The notes: generated by a model not told the origin, from the sequence alone. Positions 49,032 through 61,664 are shown, numbered from the stretch's first letter. The stretch: 64,000 bases of DNA from Pseudomonadota bacterium (GCA_021815925.1 JAKAZL010000002.1:1-64000); one strand, 5' to 3'. Numbers and translations are program-made.

Positions 49032-50936
49032 ATGACTTCCCAGACATTCGCCGGCCGGGCGCTCGCCGCCGCGGCACTGCTGGCCCTTTGCCTCACGCCG
49101 CCCTCACCGGCCGCCGTCGGTGCTGCGGCGCCGTTGCCGCCGGCGCTCGCGCAGGCCCTGCAGCGCACGCACCAGTGGCGCGGCGCGCGCTTCCTCGACT
49201 GGCTGCCCGCAGGACAGATGCTGCTCGAGGCGCACACCGGGCACGGCCTGCTGCTCGAGCGTCTCGCCGCTCCGGGCGCTGCGGCACAGGTGTTGGCCAA
49301 CCTCGGCGGCAGCGTACGGCGCGCGCTCGCTCCTCGCTCCGGGGCGCGTCTGCTGTTCGCGCGGCGTGTGGCCGGCGTGACGCAGTGGCGCATTCGCGAA
49401 GGCACGGGCGCGGAACATCCGCTCGGCGGCGGCGCCGCCGTGCTCGGGACGCCGATCTGGTCGGCGGGCGGTCACCGGGTCGCCTTCCTCGGCCGCGCTC
49501 CGGCAGGCACCAGCGAGGCCGTCTACATCGCCGCGGCCACCGGGGGTGGCGCGCCCCGTCTGGTGGCCGGTGCGCTCAAGGGGCGCTGGCGGCTGCTCGA
49601 CTGGACGGGCGACGGCCGCACGCTGTTGCTGGTGCGCGAGGACGGCCCCGACCAGCAGTCGCTCTACACGCTGCGCACGCGCGATGGCGCGCTCACGGAC
49701 GTGCCGCTCCCGCCGGCGCGCATCCGCTCGGCCCGCTTCGCGCCCGGCGGGGCGGCCGTGGAGCTCATCTCCAACCAGGGCAGTGATTTCGAACGGCTGG
49801 TGCAGGTCGGGCTGCGCTCCGGGCACGTGCGGGTGATCTCGGCCGCGCTGCCGTGGGACGTGAGTCGCTTCGCGGTCAGTGCCGACGGCCGCTACCTCGC
49901 CTACACGCTCGATGTGGACGGCCAGAGCCGCCTGCACGTGTGGGACGGGCAGCGCCAGCTTGATGTCACGGTGCCGTGGCTGACGGACGGGGTGATCGAG
50001 AATCTCAGGTTCGATGCGGGCCATCGCCTGGCGTTCACGTTCCAGTCGAGCCGCCAGCCGCCCGAGATCGACGTGTACGATGCCGCCCGCGGGCTCGTGC
50101 AGCGCTGGTGCCGCGGTGCGCCCGGCGCGGCGGCCGTCGCGGCGCGGCTGGTGCACTATCCGACCTGGGACCGGCTCGACGGTCAATGGCGCATGCTGTC
50201 GGCCTACATCTATCTGCCCGCCGGCCCCGCTCCGGCGCCGGTGCTGATCGTGCTGCACGCGCATGTGGCCGGCCAGTTCCGCCCGCGCTGGCGGCCGTTC
50301 CTGCAGTTCGTGGCCAACGAGCTGGGCTACGCGGTCATCGCCCCAAACCTGCGCGGCTCATCGGGATACGGTCGGAGTTTTCGCGAGCTCACCGACGGCG
50401 CGCACCGCCTGGATGCGGTGCGCGACATCGGCTCGCTGATGGTGTGGATCGGCATGCAACCGGGGTTCGATGCGCATCGGATGGTGCTCATGGGCCGCGG
50501 CTACGGCGGCTGGCTGGCGCTCAACAGCCTGGCCACCTTCGACGGGCATCTGCTCGGGGCGATCGACGTTGACGGCATCGCGAACCTTGACGACTACATC
50601 GAGCGTGCCCCCGCCGAGCAGCGCGCGTTCCGCCGGGCGGAGTTCGGCGACCCGCGCGATGCGGGCGTCGAGCGTTTCCTGCGACGCATCTCCCCGCTCG
50701 GGGAGCTCGAGCGGATCCGCTCCCCGCTGCTGATCGTGCAGGGGCTCGCCGGCGACCCGGTGCGCGCCGCGGACGCGCAGCAGCTGGCCTACCTGCTGCG
50801 CTTCCACGGTGTGTCCACCGAGCTGCTGACCGTGGCCACGGCCGGGCGGCGATTCGGGCGCGCGCAGGACCGCCGGACATTGGACGAGGCGGCCGCGCGG
50901 TTCCTGCTGGCGCTCAAGGCCCGGCGCGCAAAATGA
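49032..50936 (+). CDS. S9-peptidase-like exported protein lacking catalytic residues
   Basis: The 634-residue protein has a signal peptide (AAAALLALCLTPPSPA), an N-terminal beta-propeller (about 50-370) and a C-terminal alpha/beta-hydrolase domain like S9 oligopeptidases. It keeps PNLRGSSGYGRSF and MVLMGRGYGGW. The nucleophile elbow, normally GxSYGG, reads GRGYGG, so Gly490 replaces Ser. The His loop, normally DEGHGF, reads TAGRRF, so Arg606 replaces His. The Asp position (AGDPV) is ambiguous. The frame is intact and well formed, so this looks like a conserved non-catalytic protein rather than a decaying gene. Confidence 0.85.
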   Translation: MTSQTFAGRALAAAALLALCLTPPSPAAVGAAAPLPPALAQALQRTHQWRGARFLDWLPAGQMLLEAHTGHGLLLERLAAPGAAAQVLANLGGSVRRALAPRSGARLLFARRVAGVTQWRIREGTGAEHPLGGGAAVLGTPIWSAGGHRVAFLGRAPAGTSEAVYIAAATGGGAPRLVAGALKGRWRLLDWTGDGRTLLLVREDGPDQQSLYTLRTRDGALTDVPLPPARIRSARFAPGGAAVELISNQGSDFERLVQVGLRSGHVRVISAALPWDVSRFAVSADGRYLAYTLDVDGQSRLHVWDGQRQLDVTVPWLTDGVIENLRFDAGHRLAFTFQSSRQPPEIDVYDAARGLVQRWCRGAPGAAAVAARLVHYPTWDRLDGQWRMLSAYIYLPAGPAPAPVLIVLHAHVAGQFRPRWRPFLQFVANELGYAVIAPNLRGSSGYGRSFRELTDGAHRLDAVRDIGSLMVWIGMQPGFDAHRMVLMGRGYGGWLALNSLATFDGHLLGAIDVDGIANLDDYIERAPAEQRAFRRAEFGDPRDAGVERFLRRISPLGELERIRSPLLIVQGLAGDPVRAADAQQLAYLLRFHGVSTELLTVATAGRRFGRAQDRRTLDEAAARFLLALKARRAK

Positions 50937-50954
50937 GCCGCTCGCGCCGCCGGC

Positions 50955-52280
50955 TCAGGCCTGCGGCGCCGTGGCGAAGATCACGGTCACCGCCAGGCCC
51001 CGACCGTCCTCGCCGGCCGACAGCTCGATGGGCGCGCCGTGCGCATCGGCGATCGCCTTGACGATGGCCAGTCCGAGGCCGCTGCCCGGTGCCTGCATGC
51101 CGGGCTGGCGGTAGAACCGGTCGAATACGCGGGTGCGCTCCTCGGGGGCGATGCCGGGCCCGTTGTCGCTGACCTTCAGGCGCACCCGGCCCGCCGCGGA
51201 TGTCTCGCGGGTGAGCGACACGTCGACCCGGCCGCCGGGCGGGGTGTAGCGGACCGCGTTGTCGACCAGGTTGCGCACCAGGGTCGCGATCGCATCGCGC
51301 TCCGCGAGAATCACGGCCGGCTGGTCCTCGGCGATGCCCAGGTCGATCCGGCGCGCATCGGCGAGCGGCACCAGCTCGGCCACCACGTCGCGCACCAGCT
51401 CATCGAGCGCCAGCCGGCCGCGCGCCGGCTCGGCGCGCGGCTCCTGGCGGGCGAGCGCGAGCAGCTGCTCGACCAGCCGGATCGAGCGCTGCACGCCGGC
51501 CGAGAGACGCTCCATCGCCTCGGCGCGCTCGCGGTCCGTTCCGGCCCGCGCCAGTGCGCCGAGCTGCAGGTGCAGCGCCGTGAGCGGCGTGCGCAGCTCG
51601 TGCGCCGCATCGGCCATGAAGGCCCGCTCGCGCCCGAGCGCCCCGGCGAGCCGCCCGAGCAGATCGTTCAGCGCCGCGACCAGCGGCTGCACCTCCTCGG
51701 GCAGCTGCGCGTGCGGCAGCGGCTCGAGCGCTCCCACGCGCCGGGACTTCACCGAACTGGCCAGGCGCTGCAGAGGCTCGAGCGTGTGGCCGACGGCGAA
51801 CCAGACCAGGATGCCGAGAATCGGCACCGCGAGAGCGAACGGCACGAGGGTGCGGACCGCCAGCTGGATCGCCTGCTGACGGCGCACGCGCATCAGCTGC
51901 GCCACCTGCACGACCCGCGTCGGCGAGGCGACGCCGTAGACGCGCCAGCGGCCCTGGCGGGTCGTCACCGTGGAGAACCCGAGTGTGGTGGCATCGGGCA
52001 GCACCGTGTTCGGCGGCGCCCAGATCCGCTGGCCGTCGATGGTCCACACCTGCACGACGAAGCCGTAGGCCGCGGCGCGCGAGGGGATCTCGAGCGGCCA
52101 GAGATATTCGACCGGCTGATCCCGCAGCAACAGTGCCATCTGCTCGAGGTGGTAATCGAAAAACGCGTCCGCCTGCTTGAGGGTGTTGTGGTAGACGACC
52201 AGGCCACCGGACAGCCCCACCACGGCGATGCCGCCGAGCAGCCAGGCCAGCAGGCGCGTGCGCAGCGAACTCATCGTCAT
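50955..52280 (-). CDS. Two-component sensor histidine kinase (QseC/TctE-like)
   Basis: The 441-residue inner-membrane kinase has membrane segments at about 10-32 and 145-167 flanking a periplasmic sensor domain. A HAMP-like linker follows, then the H-box AHELRTPL and ATPase boxes NLVDNAVRYTPP, DNGPGIAPEE and GSGLGLAIVKAI. The signal is unknown. It overlaps the upstream response-regulator gene by four bases (ATGA). Confidence 0.93.
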   Translation of the reverse strand: MTMSSLRTRLLAWLLGGIAVVGLSGGLVVYHNTLKQADAFFDYHLEQMALLLRDQPVEYLWPLEIPSRAAAYGFVVQVWTIDGQRIWAPPNTVLPDATTLGFSTVTTRQGRWRVYGVASPTRVVQVAQLMRVRRQQAIQLAVRTLVPFALAVPILGILVWFAVGHTLEPLQRLASSVKSRRVGALEPLPHAQLPEEVQPLVAALNDLLGRLAGALGRERAFMADAAHELRTPLTALHLQLGALARAGTDRERAEAMERLSAGVQRSIRLVEQLLALARQEPRAEPARGRLALDELVRDVVAELVPLADARRIDLGIAEDQPAVILAERDAIATLVRNLVDNAVRYTPPGGRVDVSLTRETSAAGRVRLKVSDNGPGIAPEERTRVFDRFYRQPGMQAPGSGLGLAIVKAIADAHGAPIELSAGEDGRGLAVTVIFATAPQA

Positions 52281-52936
52281 GTCGGCCGCACCCGGTAGCC
52301 GACCCCGCGCACCGTGAGGATGAAGTCCGCGCCGAGCTTGCGACGCAGGCCGTGCACGTGCACTTCGATGGCGTTGCTTTCCACCTCTTCTCCCCAGCCG
52401 TACAGGCGCTCCTCGATCCGCGCGCGTGCATGAATGGTCCCGGGCCGCTCCATCAGCAGCTGCAGCAGCGCGAACTCGCGCGGCGAGAGCGCGATGTCCT
52501 GGCCGTCCCGCTGCACCGTGTGCGCAGCCGGATTGAGCACCACGCCGAGATGCTCGATCGCCGGGGCGGTCTGGCCGGACTTGCGCCGCAGCAGCGCGCG
52601 GATGCGCGCGGCGAGCTCGTCGAGATCGAATGGCTTGACCAGGTAGTCGTCGGCACCGGCATCGAGGCCCTGGACCCGGTCGGAGACCGCATCGCGCGCC
52701 GTGAGGATGATCACCGGCAGCGCATCGCCCCGCGACCGCAGGCCGCTCAGCACCTCGAGTCCGGCCCGCCGCGGCAGGCCCAGGTCGAGCAGCAGCAGGT
52801 CGTAGGCGTCGGTCTTGAGCACCTGCTCGGCGGTTTCTCCATCGCGCACCCAGTCCACGGTGAACCCGTCCCGGCGCAGCCCGGCGCGGATGGCCTCGCC
52901 GATCATGGCATCGTCTTCAACGAGCAACAGTCTCAC
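52277..52936 (-). CDS. OmpR-family response regulator (QseB-like)
   Basis: The 219-residue regulator has a receiver domain with acidic pocket EDD (8-10... residues 7-9), phospho-acceptor Asp51 (LLLLDLGLP) and Lys in YLVKPFD. A winged-helix DNA-binding domain follows, with LSPREFALLQLLM and VRGVGYRVR. It is the first gene of the pair with the kinase. The 95-bp gap to divergent rsmG probably holds its promoter. Confidence 0.94.
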   Translation of the reverse strand: MRLLLVEDDAMIGEAIRAGLRRDGFTVDWVRDGETAEQVLKTDAYDLLLLDLGLPRRAGLEVLSGLRSRGDALPVIILTARDAVSDRVQGLDAGADDYLVKPFDLDELAARIRALLRRKSGQTAPAIEHLGVVLNPAAHTVQRDGQDIALSPREFALLQLLMERPGTIHARARIEERLYGWGEEVESNAIEVHVHGLRRKLGADFILTVRGVGYRVRPT

Positions 52937-53031
52937 GTCAGTGTCTCGCCGGCCGCGCGTGCGACCGCAACTTTTTCACCCTGCGTCCCTCGCCTCTGCC
53001 ACAATCGCTGCCGTCCGAGGCCGCTCGATCC

Positions 53032-53721
53032 ATGAGTTCCTCCCAGCCGACGCACGGGGCGCCCGACGCCCAGGGCACCGCCCGCATGCTCATTCACGCC
53101 GCCGCCGCTCTGGGCGTCGCGTTGACGGAGCACGATGCGCTGCGCCTGTTGCAGTTGCTGGAGGAGTTGGCCCGCTGGAATCGCCGCTTCAACCTGACGG
53201 CCATCACGGATCGGGCCGACATGGTAACCCATCACCTGCTCGACAGCCTCGCGGTCCACCGCTATCTGCACGGCGCGCGCATCGCTGATGTCGGCACCGG
53301 CGCGGGATTCCCGGGACTGCCGCTCGCCCTCGCCAACCCCGAACGGCGCTTCACGCTCATCGACTCGAACGGCAAGAAGGTCCGCTTCGTGTCGCACGCC
53401 GCCCATGCGCTCGGTCTGATGAACGTCGAGACCGTGCAGGCGAGGGTCGAGGCGCTGCGGCCCGAGGCCCCGTTCGACACCGTGCTGGCGCGGGCGTTCG
53501 CGGCGCTGCCGCAGCTGGTCCGCGCCGTGACACCGCTCTGCGGCCCCGGCACGCGCGTGCTCGCCCTCAAGGGCAAGTGGCCGCAGGCGGAGCTCGAGGC
53601 GCTGCCGCCCGGCTGGCAGGCTGAGACCATCGCGCTCACCGTGCCGGGGCTCGCTGAGGAGCGCTGCCTGATCGTGCTCAGCGCGGCGCACCGCTCAGCG
53701 GCAGAGCCGTGGTCTCTTTGA
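53032..53721 (+). CDS. rsmG: 16S rRNA (guanine-527-N7)-methyltransferase RsmG
   Basis: RsmG (GidB) methylates G527 of 16S rRNA. It has 229 residues (E. coli 207) with a slightly longer N-terminus. Key parts are WNRRFNLTAITD, HHLLDSLAV, the SAM-binding IADVGTGAGFPGLPLA and LIDSNGKKVRF. In many gammaproteobacteria it sits directly between mnmG and parA. Here mnmG is absent and two other genes separate it from parA. Its last 44 bp overlap the convergent Lrp-type gene. Confidence 0.96.
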   Translation: MSSSQPTHGAPDAQGTARMLIHAAAALGVALTEHDALRLLQLLEELARWNRRFNLTAITDRADMVTHHLLDSLAVHRYLHGARIADVGTGAGFPGLPLALANPERRFTLIDSNGKKVRFVSHAAHALGLMNVETVQARVEALRPEAPFDTVLARAFAALPQLVRAVTPLCGPGTRVLALKGKWPQAELEALPPGWQAETIALTVPGLAEERCLIVLSAAHRSAAEPWSL

Positions 53722-54157
53722 TCACCGACAGCGCGATCGAGGAGTGCACCGACTGCACGCCGGGAAAGCGCGACAGGTGGTCGAGGAAGAATGCCTCGTA
53801 CGCCTTGATGTCGCGACAGGCGATGCGCAGCAGAAAGTCCGTCTCGCCCATCAGCGTGTAGCACTCGAGGATTTCGGGGTGCTGGCGCACCGCCTGCTCG
53901 AACTTCAGCAGCGCATCGCGCCCATGGCCGGCAAGCTTCACCTGGGAGAACACCAGCACGTTCAGGCCGACCTTCTCGCGGTCGAGGACGGCCACCCGCT
54001 TGCGGATCACGCCGGATTCCTCCAGGCGGCTCATCCGCCGCCAGCAGGTCGAGGCGGTCATGCCCAGCCGCTCAGCCACTTCGGCGGCGGACAGATTGCC
54101 GTGCTCCTGGATCAGGTCGAGGATCCGTGCATCGCTGCGATCAAGGTCGGTCTGCAT
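53678..54157 (-). CDS. Lrp/AsnC-family transcriptional regulator
   Basis: The 159-residue regulator has an N-terminal winged helix-turn-helix (DARILDLIQEHGNLSAAEVAERLGMTASTCWRR, about residues 8-40) and a C-terminal ligand-binding (RAM) domain. ATG at 54157 (MQTDLDRSD) fits homologues; an in-frame start at 54190 would add eleven residues. It is divergent from the amino-acid dehydrogenase, a classic layout for local control, so it may respond to branched-chain or related amino acids. Confidence 0.9.
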   Translation of the reverse strand: MQTDLDRSDARILDLIQEHGNLSAAEVAERLGMTASTCWRRMSRLEESGVIRKRVAVLDREKVGLNVLVFSQVKLAGHGRDALLKFEQAVRQHPEILECYTLMGETDFLLRIACRDIKAYEAFFLDHLSRFPGVQSVHSSIALSVIKETTALPLSGAPR

Positions 54158-54300
54158 CGATTGCCTCGATAAATAGACGTTCGGTGACATGAATGATTCA
54201 CCGATACGGCCTGCGGGGCAAGCTTTGTCACGCGCCGTGCGCCCCCCGGGCGTATGGTGAGGTCGATGCGGGCATCGGCCCTAGACCCTGGGAGAGCGCC

Positions 54301-55353
54301 TTGGACCTGTTCACCCTGCCGGACTTCGACGACCACGAGCAGGTGGTCTTCGGCTATGACCGCCCGAGCGGCCTGCGGGCGGTCGTCGCGATCCATTCGA
54401 CCGCGCTCGGACCGGCCGCGGGCGGGTGCCGGATGTGGCCCTATCCCTCGAGCGAGGAGGCGCTCACCGACGCGCTGCGCCTCTCGCGCGGCATGAGCTA
54501 CAAGAACGCCATGGCCGAGCTCGACCTGGGCGGGGGCAAGGCGGTGATCCTCGGGGAGGCCCGCACGGAGAAGACCCCGGAGCTGTTTCAGGCCTTCGGC
54601 CGGCTGGTCGAGTCGCTCGGCGGACGCTACATCACCGCCGAGGACGTGGGGACTACGACCGGGGACATGCAGCAGGTGGCTGCCGCGACCGGCTTCGTGA
54701 GCGGCCTGGCGCGCGGCGCCGGCGAGGTCGGGGGCGACCCGGGGCCGCAGACCGCGCTCGGGGTGTTCTTCGGTATCCAGGCTGCAGTGCGCTTCCAGCT
54801 GGGCCGCGCCCTCGAGGGGCTCACCGTCGCGGTGCAGGGGCTGGGCGGCGTGGGTCATCCGCTCTGCCGGCTGCTGGCGGCTGATGGGGCCCGGCTCAAG
54901 GTGGCCGACGCCCGGCGCGAGCGGGCCGAGCAGGTGTGCGAGGAGCTCGGCGCGACCCTTGTCGACACCGAGACGATTTTCGACGAGGCGGCGGACGTCT
55001 TCGCGCCGTGCGCGCTCGGCGCCGTGCTCAACGAGCACACCATCGCGCGGTTGCGCGCCCGGGTGGTGGCCGGTGCGGCCAACAACCAGCTGGCCGCGGC
55101 CGCCGACGGGGAGGCCCTGATGAAGGCGGGGATCCTCTACGCCCCGGACTACGTGATCAATGCCGGCGGCATCATCAACGTCGCCCACGAGTACCGGGGT
55201 GGGGCAAGCCGCGCCGAGGTGCGCGCGGCGATCGAGAAGATCCCCGAACGGCTGACGCTGATCTTCGAGCGCGCGCGGCGTGAAGCGCGGCCGACCAGCG
55301 AGGTGGCCGACCGGATGGCGCGCGAGCGGCTGCAGGCCGCTCGCCGCGGCTGA
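54301..55353 (+). CDS. Leucine/phenylalanine/valine-type amino-acid dehydrogenase
   Basis: The NAD-dependent oxidative deaminase has about 350 residues. The substrate domain has STALGPAAGGCRMW and the catalytic Lys in MSYKNAMAELDLGGGKAVI. The Rossmann domain has VAVQGLGGVGHPL. The C-terminus has INAGGIINVAHEY. It converts a branched-chain or aromatic L-amino acid to its keto acid; the exact substrate is uncertain. TTG at 54301 is chosen because homologues begin at that point and GGGAG lies upstream. The frame also opens at ATG 54193. Confidence 0.88.
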   Translation: MDLFTLPDFDDHEQVVFGYDRPSGLRAVVAIHSTALGPAAGGCRMWPYPSSEEALTDALRLSRGMSYKNAMAELDLGGGKAVILGEARTEKTPELFQAFGRLVESLGGRYITAEDVGTTTGDMQQVAAATGFVSGLARGAGEVGGDPGPQTALGVFFGIQAAVRFQLGRALEGLTVAVQGLGGVGHPLCRLLAADGARLKVADARRERAEQVCEELGATLVDTETIFDEAADVFAPCALGAVLNEHTIARLRARVVAGAANNQLAAAADGEALMKAGILYAPDYVINAGGIINVAHEYRGGASRAEVRAAIEKIPERLTLIFERARREARPTSEVADRMARERLQAARRG

Positions 55354-55413
55354 GTCCGGCCGGGCTCGCGGCGGCTCCGGCGCGTGGCGGCGGTGAAGTA
55401 CACTGTCGCCCTC

Positions 55414-56241
55414 ATGAAGCGCGTCATCGCGATTGCCAATCAGAAAGGCGGGGTCGGCAAGACCACCACGGCGGTCAACCTCGCCGCCTCCCTCGCCGCC
55501 ACGCGGCGGCGGGTGCTGCTCATCGACCTCGATCCCCAGGGCAACGCGACCATGGGCAGCGGGATCGACAAGTCGCAGCTCGAGCGCGGCGCCTGCGAGG
55601 TGCTGCTCGAGGAAGCCGAGCTCGGCGCCGCGCTGCGCCAGATCGAGCAGGGCGGCTACGCGCTGCTGCCGGCCAATCAGGACCTCACCGCCGCCGAGGT
55701 GCGCCTGCTCGGCCTGACGGTGGGCCGCGAAACGCGCCTGCGCAAGGTGCTCGCGCCGCTGCGCGAGGCGTACGATGTCATCCTCGTCGACTGTCCGCCG
55801 GCACTCAACATGCTCACGGTCAACGCGCTGGTGGCGGCCGACAGCGTGTTGATTCCCATGCAGTGCGAGTACTACGCGCTCGAGGGGCTCTCGGCGCTGC
55901 TCGGGACCGTCGAGCAGATCCGCGCGGCGGTGAACCCGGAGCTCGAGATCGAGGGCGTCCTGCGCACCATGTTCGATCCGCGCAATAACCTGGCCAACGA
56001 AGTGAGCGCTCAGCTGATCATGCATTTCGGCGACAAGGTGTTCCGCACCGTCATTCCGCGCAACGTCCGTCTGGCCGAGGCGCCGTCCTTCGGACGCCCG
56101 GTGCTCTTTCACGACAAGGACTCGCGCGGCGCGCTCGCCTACCTGGCGCTCGCCGGGGAGCTGATCCGCCGCGGCGAGCACGGCGCCGGCTCGGCGCCGG
56201 AGGCGCCGGCCGGAGCCGTGGACGGGGAGGCCGCCCCATGA
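55414..56241 (+). CDS. parA: Chromosome-partitioning ATPase ParA (Soj)
   Basis: ParA forms ATP-dependent dimers on the nucleoid and moves ParB-parS complexes. It has 275 residues from ATG at 55414 ([10 protein letters not shown]). The deviant Walker [10 protein letters not shown] is at 11-19, then DLDPQGNAT and [11 protein letters not shown]. It lacks the N-terminal helix-turn-helix of plasmid ParA, as expected for a chromosomal protein. It overlaps parB by four bases. Sites for ParB lie in recF near oriC. Confidence 0.96.
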   Translation: MKRVIAIANQKGGVGKTTTAVNLAASLAATRRRVLLIDLDPQGNATMGSGIDKSQLERGACEVLLEEAELGAALRQIEQGGYALLPANQDLTAAEVRLLGLTVGRETRLRKVLAPLREAYDVILVDCPPALNMLTVNALVAADSVLIPMQCEYYALEGLSALLGTVEQIRAAVNPELEIEGVLRTMFDPRNNLANEVSAQLIMHFGDKVFRTVIPRNVRLAEAPSFGRPVLFHDKDSRGALAYLALAGELIRRGEHGAGSAPEAPAGAVDGEAAP

Positions 56242-57137
56242 CCCAGAAGAAGCCGACCCTGGGCCGGGGGCTGGCCGATCTGCTCAGTCCGGGTGCGCGC
56301 CCCGTGCCCGCGCAGCCGACGCCGGCCCCGGCGGCCCCGCCCGGGGATGAGCTGCGGCGCTTGCCGCTCGATGTGCTGCAGCGCGGGAAGTACCAGCCGC
56401 GCACCGACATGCACCCCGAGTCGCTCGAGGAGCTCGCCGGCTCGATCAAGGCGCAGGGCGTGGTGCAGCCCATCGTGGTGCGCCCCCTCACGGCCGCGCC
56501 CGGGGCGCCGCAGCGCTACGAGATCATCGCCGGCGAGCGGCGCTGGCGCGCCGCGCAGCTGGCCGGGCTCGAGGACATTCCGGCGATCGTGCGCAACATC
56601 GCCGACGAGGCGGCCATCGCCGTCGCGCTGATCGAGAACATCCAGCGCGAAAACCTCAACCCGCTCGAAGAGGCGCGCGCGCTCGAGCGGCTGATCCGCG
56701 AGTTCGAGCTCACGCACGCGCAGGCGGCCGAGGCGGTCGGCCGCTCGCGGGCTGCCGTGAGCAATCTGCTGCGCCTGCTTGAGCTGCCCGCCGAGGTGTG
56801 CGAGCTGATCGAGCGGCGCCAGATCGAAATGGGTCACGCGCGCGCGCTGCTCGGCCTCGCCGAGCGCGCCGAGCAGCGGCAGGCCGCCGCGGAAGTGGTC
56901 GCAAAGGGCCTCTCGGTGCGGGCCACCGAGGCGCTGGTGCGGCGCATGCTCGAGCCCCGCCCCGCCGCCCCGCCTGCCGCGACCGCCGACCCGGACGTGC
57001 GCCGCCTGGAGCAGCAGCTCTCCGAGCAGCTCGGTGCCCGGGTGGCCATTCGCCCGGGGCCGGCCGGCAAGGGCTCGCTCATCGTCACTTATAATAGTCT
57101 CGAGGAGCTGGACGGGATCCTCGCCCATATCCATTAG
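56238..57137 (+). CDS. parB: Chromosome-partitioning protein ParB
   Basis: ParB binds parS and spreads as a CTP-dependent clamp. It has 299 residues. The N-terminal ParA-contact region [12 protein letters not shown] is followed by the CTPase motifs ([26 protein letters not shown]), a helix-turn-helix ([22 protein letters not shown]) and a C-terminal dimer domain. The likely targets are the two palindromes in recF (7807-7822, 8413-8428). Confidence 0.96.
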   Translation: MTQKKPTLGRGLADLLSPGARPVPAQPTPAPAAPPGDELRRLPLDVLQRGKYQPRTDMHPESLEELAGSIKAQGVVQPIVVRPLTAAPGAPQRYEIIAGERRWRAAQLAGLEDIPAIVRNIADEAAIAVALIENIQRENLNPLEEARALERLIREFELTHAQAAEAVGRSRAAVSNLLRLLELPAEVCELIERRQIEMGHARALLGLAERAEQRQAAAEVVAKGLSVRATEALVRRMLEPRPAAPPAATADPDVRRLEQQLSEQLGARVAIRPGPAGKGSLIVTYNSLEELDGILAHIH

Positions 57138-57139
57138 GA

Positions 57140-57166
57140 CTTTCCCGGATAGCCAATCCGGGAAAG
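57140..57166 (+). terminator. Hairpin after parB
   Basis: CTTTCCCGGAT (57140-57150) pairs perfectly with 57156-57166 across a 5-base loop, two bases after the parB stop. It probably separates parAB transcription from the atp operon. Confidence 0.65.
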
Positions 57167-57230
57167 GGCGGTTCGTCCCGGCCGCGGATTTCACACAATT
57201 TTCACAGGCTTAGGCCGGGTGCGACGGGAG

Positions 57231-57259
57231 TGGACTCCCCCGGAACCGGTCAATATAAT
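57231..57259 (+). promoter_or_regulatory. Probable atp operon promoter
   Basis: A -35 of TGGACT (57231-57236, four of six matches) is followed after exactly 17 bp by a consensus TATAAT (57254-57259). Transcription would begin near 57266, leaving a leader of about 80 bases before atpI. Confidence 0.6.
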
Positions 57260-57341
57260 CGCGCGGCTTTTTCGGTCCGGCCGGTGTGCGCACCGGTGGA
57301 CCGGACGGCGGCCCGACGCGCAGCAATACGCCCGCGAGTGA

Positions 57342-58673
<1,332 letters not shown>

Positions 58674-58716
58674 CCGGCTACTGTTTCCAGACGCATTGAT
58701 CCTTGAGGAGAATTGA

Positions 58717-58992
<276 letters not shown>

Positions 58993-59038
58993 GCTGCTTG
59001 CGAGTCACCCGTAAGGCACTCCTCGGGAGGAGGCGATC

Positions 59039-59509
59039 GTGCACATCAATCTGACGCTCGTCATCCAGATGGCGGTGTTCGCCGTCCTGATCTGGTTCAC
59101 GATGAAGTTCGTGTGGCCGATGGTTCTCGGCCCGATGCAGGAGCGTGAGCGGCGCATCGCGCAGGGTCTGGCCGCAGCCGGCAAGGGCGAGGAAGAGCTC
59201 AGGCAGGCACGCGAAGGCGCCGAGTCGATTCTGCGCGAGGCACGCGAGCGCGCCGGCGTCATCGTCGATCAGGCCCAGCGCAGCGCCAACGAGATCCTCG
59301 AGCAGGCGCGCAGCACCGCCACGCAGGAAGGTCAGCGCCTGCTGGCCGCCGCGCAGCAGCAGATCGGGCTCGATGCGGCGCGGGCCAAGGAGCAGCTGCG
59401 CCAGCAGGTCGGCTCGATCGCCGTCGCGGCCGCCGCCAAGCTCCTCGAGCGCGAGATCGACGCGCGCGCCCACGAGGCCCTGCTCAACGAGTTTGCGGCG
59501 CAGCTGTAG
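59039..59509 (+). CDS. atpF: ATP synthase Fo subunit b
   Basis: Subunit b is the peripheral stalk. It has 156 residues, equal to E. coli. An N-terminal membrane helix (TLVIQMAVFAVLIWFTMKFVW) is followed by a long charged helix for dimerisation. GTG start at 59039 with GGGAGGAGG just upstream. It ends 12 bp before atpH. Confidence 0.95.
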   Translation: MHINLTLVIQMAVFAVLIWFTMKFVWPMVLGPMQERERRIAQGLAAAGKGEEELRQAREGAESILREARERAGVIVDQAQRSANEILEQARSTATQEGQRLLAAAQQQIGLDAARAKEQLRQQVGSIAVAAAAKLLEREIDARAHEALLNEFAAQL

Positions 59510-59521
59510 GCGGAGGATACG

Positions 59522-60052
59522 ATGCCGGACAAGAGCACCATCGCCAGGCCCTATGCCAAAGCCGCGTTCGCGGCGGCGGACGGCCGCCTGGGCGAGTGGT
59601 CCGAGACGCTGCGGCGGGCGGCCGCCGTGGCCGCCGATGCGCGGGTCGCGGCCCTGCTCGATGACCCGAACGTCACCGCCGAGCGGCTCGCCGAGCTTGT
59701 CGAGTCGATCGCCGACCCGCAGGGGGACCCGGCGCGGCGGAACTTCATCCGCACGCTCGCCGACAATCACCGGCTCGAGTGCCTGCCCGAGATCGCCGCG
59801 CGCTTCGAGGCACTGAAGGCCGAGGCCGAAGGCACCATCGACGTCGAGGTCACCTCGGCGAAGCCGCTCACCGATACGCAGCAGCGCGCACTCGGCACCG
59901 CCCTCGAGCGGCGCCTGAAGCGCACCGTGCGCCTGCACTGCACGCTCGATCCGACCCTGATCGGCGGCGCCAGCGTGCGCGCCGGCGATCTGGTCATCGA
60001 CGGCTCAGTGCGCAGCAGGCTCGAGCGCATCGCCCATCAGCTGACCGCGTAA
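59522..60052 (+). CDS. atpH: ATP synthase F1 subunit delta
   Basis: Subunit delta links the b stalk to the top of F1. It has 176 residues (E. coli 177). The N-terminus STIARPYAKAAFAAA and C-terminal region DPTLIGGASVRAGDLVIDGS with RLERI are the conserved parts. It lies between atpF and atpA as usual. Confidence 0.95.
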   Translation: MPDKSTIARPYAKAAFAAADGRLGEWSETLRRAAAVAADARVAALLDDPNVTAERLAELVESIADPQGDPARRNFIRTLADNHRLECLPEIAARFEALKAEAEGTIDVEVTSAKPLTDTQQRALGTALERRLKRTVRLHCTLDPTLIGGASVRAGDLVIDGSVRSRLERIAHQLTA

Positions 60053-60076
60053 GCCATTTTCCGGGGAAACACAGTT

Positions 60077-61618
<1,542 letters not shown>

Positions 61619-61664
61619 GCGTCGTGCGCGAGTCTGCACTGCCAATACTGACGAGGCGTTCCTG

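Noticed and set aside
57190-57210. Possible DnaA-box-like words before the atp operon (TTCACACAATTTTCACAG)
   Set aside because: They match the DnaA box poorly and do not cluster; they are better explained as leader sequence.
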